From: Talpa occidentalis
Taxonomy: Eukaryota; Chordata; Mammalia; Eulipotyphla; Talpidae
Assembly: GCF_014898055.3 (NCBI RefSeq)
Contig: NW_023605194.1
Span: 98,091,258 to 98,155,257, forward strand
DNA length: 64,000 nt
Direction of reading: 5' to 3'
Shown: in pieces, positions 58,325 through 64,000 of the stretch
Position numbering within the stretch: the first letter of the stretch is position 1
Layout of the letters: every line of letters begins with the position of its first letter
Program-made: the position numbers and the translations under genes
Notes under the pieces: model-generated
The model's input: the letters and a program-made list of their open reading frames with translations, nothing else
Told to the model about the DNA's origin: nothing
Databases searched by the model: none

Positions 58325-58870
58325 GCCCCCTATTTATTAAATAGGCACCATCTCTCAAGTATCTTGCTAATCCTGTGCCCAGTCCTCATTTGGTTCAATC
58401 TTCCTAACAACCCACAATCTTCCTAACAGCCACATCCTCCCTTTAAAAGGGAGAGGGGTAACTAAAGTTCAGAGTGAAATAATTTGTGCCAGGACATAAA
58501 ACCCATAAGTTTGATTTTTTTTTTTTTTTTTTAAATAGAGGCATGTTTTTTATTTATTTATTTATTTGTTTGTTTGTTTATACATGCACTGGGTACAGTC
58601 AGAAGCATGGGAGGGTGAGAGAATTCACCAGAGCAGGGAGCAGAGCAGGCAGAAGGACCGAAGTACACTGCTGAGGGGAGCAGAGGGCGTCAGGAAAGCT
58701 CTGCACGCCATGTGGGACCCTCCTACCCTCCTCCGGTGGCTGGGGAGCAGCCGGGGATCGAACCGTCGCGGCAGAGGCCGCGGGCAGCCTCGCAACCCAG
58801 CGCTCAACCGCTGCGCCACCGGGGAAGCCCAAACCCATAAGTTTGAAATGAGGATTTAGACTGATATTTT
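58325..58870 (+). repeat. MIR SINE (ancient), split by a young SINE
   Basis: 'tgctaatcctgtgcccagtc', 'cttcctaacaacccacaatc', 'gggtaactaaagttcagagt' and 'aatttgtgccaggacataaa' continue after the inserted SINE with 'aaatgaggatttagactg'. The SINE at 58515-58830 sits near the MIR 3' end. Confidence 0.65.
58515..58830 (-). repeat. tRNA-derived SINE, extended-tail subfamily
   Basis: Minus-strand head GGGCTTCCCCGGTGGCGCAG, B box GGTTCGATCCC, a small internal duplication ('ctcctaccctcc'), (AAAT)n, then ACATGCCTCTATTT and the A tail. A perfect 16-bp target duplication AAACCCATAAGTTTGA flanks it (58499-58514, 58831-58846). Confidence 0.96.
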
Positions 58871-59161
58871 GGCAATTCCAAAGCCCTTACTCTTAAATTT
58901 TAAATCATATTCTTTATATATCTAGTCTTAACTCTGATTGGTGGCTTGATGCAGCTGGTATTGAGATCTCTCTAGTAAATGGTCTCAGGAATGAAATACA
59001 CTTTGAACTCAGGTAGGAAGGAAATGGGATCATGTTTCCTGCCTGTTCTTGTTTAATTTCTGCTTGTGTTCCTGCAGCAGACTCCTCTCCTTTCTCCTCA
59101 TTACCTTTGTATTCTAGTTGCATCATGTTTTCTTCATTAATGGAGTCCCCATTATCACGGG
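58871..59161. other. Unassigned sequence
   Basis: Nothing recognised. Confidence 0.4.
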
Positions 59162-59177
59162 CAGAATGATCATTTTT

Positions 59178-59467
59178 TTTTTTTTTTTTTTATTTGTTTG
59201 TTTGTTTTGTTTTTGTTTATACATGCACTGGGTACAGTCAGAAGCGCGGGAGGGTGAGAGAATTCACTAGAGCCAGAGCAGGGAGCAGAGCAGGCAGAAG
59301 GACCGAAGTACACTGCTGAGGGGAGCAGCGGGCGGCAGGAGAGGTCTGCGTGCCATGTGGGACCCTCCTCCGGTGGCTGGGGAGCAGCCGGGGATCGAAC
59401 CGGCGCCGCAGAGGCCGCGGGCAGCTTCGCAACCCAGCGCTCAACCGCTGCGCCACTGGGGAGGCCC
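59178..59467 (-). repeat. tRNA-derived SINE, youngest subfamily
   Basis: Minus-strand head GGGGCCTCCCCAGTGGCGCA, B box GGTTCGATCCC and a near-consensus CpG-rich body, with a (AAAC)n tail and A run. A perfect 16-bp target duplication CAGAATGATCATTTTT flanks it (59162-59177, 59468-59483). Confidence 0.96.
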
Positions 59468-59524
59468 CAGAATGATCATTTTTCTAGTTAACTTTCATAA
59501 TTTTTCCTAGAAAAAAAGTTTTGC

Positions 59525-59615
59525 ATATATTGTCAATAAATCCTCAAAAATTCTGTGCAATGTGGGCTATTATCCCATTTTATAGATGAGGAAGCCGGAC
59601 TGTAGAGTAGGTGAC
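59525..59615 (+). repeat. MIR SINE fragment (ancient)
   Basis: 'ctattatcccattttataga' followed by 'tgaggaagccggactgtaga' is the MIR core phrase in plus orientation. Confidence 0.65.
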
Positions 59616-59940
59616 ATTTCTATTGTAAAACTGTACACATACGCTGATTAGACTGTTTAAAATAAATAACGTTAGGGAATAAATGATAACACGTGAGCTC
59701 GTAGCAAGATATAAGGATTGGAAGAAATCTTAAGGACATTTCAGCTCCACTCACCTCTCTGATGTGGCAGAGATCATATCTGAGGAGCTTCCCATTTCTT
59801 TAGCAGCAAACCCCCTGTTTTGGAGCCAAAGCATAGGTGGTTTGGCTCTTCAGGAGTTTTAAATAGTTTAATGGATTAAATTCAACCTTAAAAACTCCTT
59901 AAAACTTAGTCAGACTTTTTGATACCATATTCTCACATCA
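59616..59940. other. Unassigned sequence
   Basis: No gene or repeat recognised. Confidence 0.4.
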
Positions 59941-59956
59941 AGAATGGTCACCAACT

Positions 59957-60218
59957 GGGCCTCCCCTGGTGGCACAGCTGTTGAGCGCAAGCTGCCCGCA
60001 GCCTCTGCAGTACCAGTTTGATCCCCGGCCACCGGCGAGGGTCCCACATGGTGCGGAGACTACTCCTGCCACATCCACTGCTCCCCTCAGCAGTGTATTT
60101 CATCAGTCTGCCTGTTCTATTCCCCGATCTGGCTCTGGTGAATTCTCTCACCCTCCTGCGCTTCTGACTGTACCCAGTGCTTGTATAAATAAATAAATCC
60201 TTAAAAAAAAAAAAAAAA
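59957..60218 (+). repeat. tRNA-derived SINE, younger subfamily with short head
   Basis: Head GGGCCTCCCCTGGTGGCACA, with part of the anticodon-arm region missing ('ttgagcgcaagctgcccgca'), B-box-like 'agtttgatccccgg', and tail (AAAT)nCCTTAAAA. A 16-bp target duplication with one mismatch, AGAATGGTC(A/G)CCAACT, flanks it (59941-59956, 60219-60234). Confidence 0.95.
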
Positions 60219-60234
60219 AGAATGGTCGCCAACT

Positions 60235-60535
60235 GCTTGTGAGCCAATTCCCTGTGGGCCAGCCCTCTTGCAGGATTCCTCCAGCTTTCTATTTCTAGAA
60301 TGTTCCCAGAACACCTGCAGAACACAGGATCTATGTGGTCTCCAGGTTTGGATTATCCCTTCATTTGGCTCCCTTACTTCCTACCTAGGCTTTTTTGGAT
60401 GGCATCACAGATCCCAAATAATCGTTGGCCACAACCTTCTTGAGTCACAGCCCTGAGGAGAGTTTCTGTAACAACAGAGATCCTCAGTCAGTACATATGG
60501 ATTGACTGTGTCCCATGTGTTGTTGCTAAATCTTA
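60235..60535. other. Unassigned sequence
   Basis: Nothing recognised in this short interval. Confidence 0.4.
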
Positions 60536-60551
60536 TTTAAATATGTTTCTT

Positions 60552-61796
60552 CCATAAAATACATAGAAGGAAATATAGGCGAAACACTACGGGATTTGCA
60601 CATCAAAGACATCTTTACAGACACATCACCCAAAGCAGTGATAGTGAAGGCAAAGATAAACAGCTGGGACTACATCAAATTAAAGAGCTTCTGCACAGCA
60701 AAAGAGACAATAACAAAAACAAAGAGAAACCCCACCAACTGGGAGAACATTTTTGCACCCAACACTAATGATAAAGGACTGATCACAAAAATCTGCAAAG
60801 AGCTGATGAGACTCAGCAACAACAAAGAAAATAACCCAGTCAAAAAATGGGCAGAAGAGCTAAAACGAAACTTCTCTGAAGAGGAAATGCAAATGGCCAA
60901 CAGACATGAAAAAATGTTCAACATCACTTGTAATCAGGGAAATGCAAATCAAAACTACCATGAGATACCATCTCACACCAGTGAGAATGGCACATATTAA
61001 AAAAACTAGCAACAACAAATGTTGGCGAGGGTGTGGAGAAAAAGGAACTCTTCTGCACTGTTGGTGGGAGTGCAAACTGGTCCAACCACTATGGAGAGCT
61101 GTGTGGAGATTTCTGGACCTACTAAACATAGAGCTTCCATATGATCCAGCAATTCCACTCCTAGGTATTTACCCAAAGGACACAGAAACATCAATTCCAA
61201 AGAACACCTGCACCCCTATGTTTATAGCAGCACTGTTTACAATAGCTAAGCTTTGGAAACAACCCAAATGCCCAAAAATAGATGACTGGATCAAGAAGAT
61301 GTGGTACATATATACCATGGAATATTACTCAGCATTCAAAAAAGATAAACACATGCAATTTGCAGCAACATGGATGGCGCTGGAAGGGATCATGCTCAGC
61401 GAAATAAGCCAAAAAGAAAAAGAAAAATACCGGATGGTCTCACTCATAGCAGGAATCTAGAAAACTTAAATAAGGGACCAGGAAAATGAATATAAGAAAG
61501 TGAAAATCAAAATCAACAAAAAACTATGAACCAGAGACACTTTTTGGGGGGTGGGGGGCGGGAGGGGAAGGATTGGGGTCAGAATGGGGCGTTTGCAATT
61601 GTATGGGGGAATATAAAAATAAAATTTATTATTAAAAAAAAAAAAGAAATGACAAAAGATAATGATGTAATCAGTGATTAATCAATGTAATCATTGATTA
61701 AAAATAAAAACAGTTCATTTTCCTGTTTAAAAAAAATAAATTTAAAATAAAATATTCAAATTAAAATGTAAAAAAAAAAACCCTATACCCCTAAAA

Positions 61797-61825
<29 letters not shown>
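60552..61825 (+). mobile_element. 5'-truncated young L1 with probable 3' transduction
   Basis: L1 sequence runs from 60552 through the ORF2 C-terminal part (frames 60596-61000 and 60906-61460, separated by a 2-nt deletion near 60905), with [19 protein letters not shown] and [17 protein letters not shown], to the 3'UTR and A run at about 61634. Non-L1 sequence of about 155 bp follows, then an (AAAT)n tail. The target duplication AAATATGTTTCTT lies at 60539-60551 and only after that tail, at 61826-61838. The extra sequence therefore entered with the L1. Confidence 0.88.
61635..61792 (+). other. Putative transduced 3' flank of source L1
   Basis: Three A-rich separated blocks: 'gaaatgacaaaagataatga' to 'cagttcattttcctgttt', then an A-rich block with AATAAA, then 'ccctatacccctaaaataaa'. 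The first contains 'aatcagtgattaatcaatg' and 'taatcattgattaa', near-palindromic. More than one A run suggests either serial transduction or an A-rich source flank. Confidence 0.6.
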
Positions 61826-61835
<10 letters not shown>

Positions 61836-61838
61836 CTT

Positions 61839-62002
61839 ATTTATTTATCATCTTTAATTACTATTGAGACATATCTGCAAAGACCATAAAATTTTCCTCA
61901 ACTTTATTATTTCATAGCCAATTTTTCCATGAAGCAGCTAATACCACTCCTGTGTTTTTATACTAGTCATCACACTGCACTTTGTGGAACTTTGCTTATC
62001 TC
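61839..62002. other. Unassigned sequence
   Basis: Short interval between the L1 and the LTR with nothing recognised. Confidence 0.4.
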
Positions 62003-62648
62003 TATAACAGGGTGGTCCCCAGGAAAAGGGGAGGTGCTAGGTTCCCTGCCCATCCTAAGGAAGGGTGGAGCTGAGCAAGGAGGAGGAGAAGCTGGAGAGG
62101 AGACTGGAGAGAAGGAAAGAAGGATGGAGAGCAAGAAGGAGACCTGGAGGAGGCACAAGGAGCAGAGAGACAAGTGAAGAAGCTGTGCTTGCTTCTTGGC
62201 CTTGGACTGGCACCAGGGACTCAGGGGACATGGAAGGAGACACTTGGGTGAGAGGCCCATGGGGAGGTTGACAATGGCAGCCTTTATCTTGATTTTGATT
62301 TTGCTCTTTTCCTTCCAGACCTTCCTGGCACCCTCCACCCCTTTCCTATGGGTCCACACCAGAAGGTACCTTAGGCTTGTGGCAAGATTTTGGGCCTCAG
62401 TGGCCCTGTTTGGGCCAACCGTTTAGCTGGGCCTTTACCCATGTGGGAATGGGTAACTTTGGCTGTTTCATGTGAAAACTGTTATTCTTTCCCTTCTTCT
62501 CTTTATTTCACACTAATTGTATTAAAATTCCTTTCCATTAAAGGTCTTACGCACTAGAGCATGTTTTGTCTTGATGCAGCGGATGGCAGAACCCATTTAG
62601 AGTGGGCAGAAGGGGGTCGCAGGGTACCCCTCCTCCTGCCCTATAACA
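62003..62648 (+). mobile_element. Solo LTR, type C, copy 2 (646 bp)
   Basis: It begins TATAACAGGG and ends CCCTATAACA, matching the TGTAACA...TGTAAAAAACA edges of the 37-kb copy. A purine-rich front ('gaggaggagaagctggagag'), 'gacaatggcagcctttatct' and the ATTAAA-type polyadenylation signal in 'gtattaaaattcct' are shared. No viral genes adjoin it. The minus-strand frame of 129 codons across it is an antisense shadow. Confidence 0.85.
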
Positions 62649-62654
62649 ACTCTA

Positions 62655-62755
62655 TTACCTTGAGATGCAGAAGAGGGACTTAGTCTTGGTTATCTTTAGC
62701 ACCCAGCTCCTAGGCATTTTGGGAGTGTTCAATAAATAGTACATAAACAAAGCCC
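62655..62755 (+). repeat. L2 LINE 3' end (ancient)
   Basis: 'cttagtcttggttatcttta', 'gcacccagctcctaggcatt' and 'tgttcaataaatagtacata' follow the L2 terminus. Confidence 0.6.
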
Positions 62756-63535
62756 TCAAAGTAAGGCTTTGTGTTTTGACACTTTAAACTGACATCTATC
62801 AATTCTAAGACTCTTGAAAAAGTTTTTTTTTTCATCATGAGTCAGAGCTGGATCGTGCCTTTTGCCTGAGGTAAACAACATCTTAATGCTTATCTTCACT
62901 TTCTATTATGTTCTGTTCGCCTTCCTGCTAATTTTCCTGTCAGAGGTCCAGGGGGAGAGCGAAACACTTTAATTATGTCTTTTTTGCAAACATTTAAAAC
63001 ACAAACCAGATTTTTAAAGCACACTTTTTTCTTCAGGTATTTTTTCTCTTTCTATGTTTCTTCCTTTTCTCCTTTCCTCCCTCTTGCTTTTCTTCCTCTC
63101 TTTTTTTTTGAGTGATTGGTATTTTCTCTTGATAAGTTAAGTTACAGCATTTGCATATGATGCAAAAGAGCATAAGATCTTCCTTCAACATTCTGCAAAT
63201 ACATGTTCAGTTATTCTTTTTGCAGGACACCATTCCAGGAGTGAAAGATACACAAAGGTGGAAAGATACACAAAATGATGACTTTCATTGAGCTTAAATC
63301 CTAGTGAATGGGGAGAGGAGCAATAAACAGGGAAATGTCAGAAAATGATAAATGTTCTAAAGAAAATATAATAAGGGTATAAGAGACTGCATTAGTGACT
63401 AAGAACTGAAGGAATCACAGGAGGCCTCCAGGCAGAGGGCCTGGCAGGAGAGTTCAAGGTGGGAACACCTTGACGAGTCCATCTTCTGCCTCTCAGGGAG
63501 TCTGATGACATGCAGGCTCCTGCTAGGAAACTGCC
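62756..63535. other. Unassigned sequence, CT-rich patch
   Basis: A pyrimidine-rich stretch lies at 63025-63115. No gene or named repeat is visible. Confidence 0.45.
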
Positions 63536-63539
63536 AGAG

Positions 63540-63706
63540 ACTGAATAGTTGTGTCCTTCCCCACTCCCCCCAGTTCATAGGTTGAAATGCTAACACCCAG
63601 TGTGAGGCAATTAGGAGGTGGGCCTTTGGGGATGTGATTAGTTCATGAGGGTGGAGCCCTCATAAATGGGGTTGGTGAATAGGTTTATAAAGAAGCCCCA
63701 GAGAAA
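63540..63706 (+). repeat. MaLR (MLT1/MST-type) LTR 5' part
   Basis: 'ctgaatagttgtgtccttcc', 'agttcataggttgaaatgct', 'aacacccagtgtgaggcaat', 'ggaggtgggcctttggggat' and 'gatgtgattagttcatgagg' are the characteristic MaLR LTR opening. It stops where the L1 begins at about 63707. Confidence 0.8.
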
Positions 63707-64000
63707 TTTTTTTTCAGTTCTTCTGCCCATTTCTTGACTGGATTGTTTATTTTGTTTTTGTTGAGTCGTGTGAGTTCTTTGTATATCTTTGTGATCAGTC
63801 CCTTATCAGTTGACTGAAGTGCAAAGATTTTTTCCCAATCAGTGGGGTGTCTCTCTGTTTTGGTTAATATCTCTTTTGCTATACAGAAGCTTCTCAGTTT
63901 GAGGTAATACCAGGTGTTTATCTTTTCCTTGACTGTATTTGCTTTGGGTGATGAGTCTTTAAAGACGTTATTGCGATGTATGTCTTGTAGTGTTTTACCT
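63707..64000 (-). mobile_element. L1 ORF2 fragment running off the window
   Basis: Plus strand 'cagttcttctgcccatttct', 'gttgagtcgtgtgagttctt', 'gtgatcagtcccttatcagt', 'atctcttttgctatacagaa' and 'gctttgggtgatgagtcttt' is the complement of ORF2 between the reverse transcriptase and the C-terminal motif. It aligns with 42.63-42.90 kb but is more diverged. Its 3' end seems missing at 63707, so it may be internally broken or inverted; the rest lies beyond the window. Confidence 0.85.

Noticed and set aside
61793..61830. (AAAT)n as an independent microsatellite
   Set aside because: It sits exactly between the extra 3' sequence and the L1 target duplication, so it is better read as the insertion's tail.
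37292..62648. A single provirus bounded by the two type C LTRs
   Set aside because: The 24-kb interval holds ordinary DNA, other repeats and an L1, and no gag, pol or env sequence was recognised.
1..64000. CRISPR arrays, operons, bacterial insertion sequences or ribosome-binding sites
   Set aside because: The DNA is mammalian; no regularly spaced direct repeats or prokaryotic gene organisation is present.

Overview
This is eukaryotic, placental-mammal nuclear DNA, AT-rich and CpG-poor. No complete, intact cellular gene is visible. The evidence is the repeat content: ancient L2, MIR, MaLR/MLT1 and Tigger relics shared by placental mammals, several age layers of L1, three clear solo LTR types, and about 18 copies of a tRNA-derived SINE of roughly 260-300 bp whose head reads GGCCTCCC(C/T)GGTGGCRCAG and whose tail is (AAAT)nCTTAAAA or a variant. 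No Alu, B1 or rabbit C element is seen, so a primate, mouse-like rodent or lagomorph is unlikely. I do not recognise the SINE well enough to name the order.

Layout. 1-9.4 kb: mostly unassigned sequence with ancient L1/HAL1-like pieces, one L2 end, SINEs at 2.67, 3.67 and 7.43 kb, and an inverted L1 at 6.5 kb. 9.4-11.4 kb: a 5'-truncated EEF1A1 processed pseudogene (minus) with a young L1 tail inserted in its 3'UTR. 11.6-16.5 kb: L2, an older L1 tail, a SINE, a MIR and a young L1 fragment. 17.7-23.3 kb: two solo LTRs, an MLT1 piece, a young SINE, an L1 3'UTR and an open 168-bp exon-like block at 21397-21564. 23.9-32.1 kb: ancient L1/MIR/L2 landscape broken by young SINEs, plus a probable LTR split by an L1 tail. 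32-41.8 kb: mainly unassigned, with old L1, MLT1, a Tigger relic, a solo LTR and a 5'-truncated SINE. 41834-48237: a 6.4-kb full-length L1 (minus) with 5'UTR, ORF1, ORF2, 3'UTR and TSDs, but broken frames. 48.7-60.2 kb: two more L1 fragments, seven SINEs, MIRs and unassigned DNA. 60.5-62.7 kb: a 5'-truncated L1 carrying 3'-flanking sequence (probable 3' transduction) and a second copy of the 37-kb LTR. The right edge cuts through another L1.

How it works together. The window is best read as retrotransposition strata. L1 supplies the endonuclease and reverse transcriptase; the SINE, the EEF1A1 retrocopy and the L1 fragments carry A-rich tails, and most of the young insertions have target-site duplications that begin A-rich on the element strand. 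Most long open frames here are L1 ORF2 pieces or chance frames inside the GC-rich SINE. I found no undescribed multi-gene system; the items most worth checking are the exon-like block, the probable 3' transduction and the nested or twin-primed insertions.
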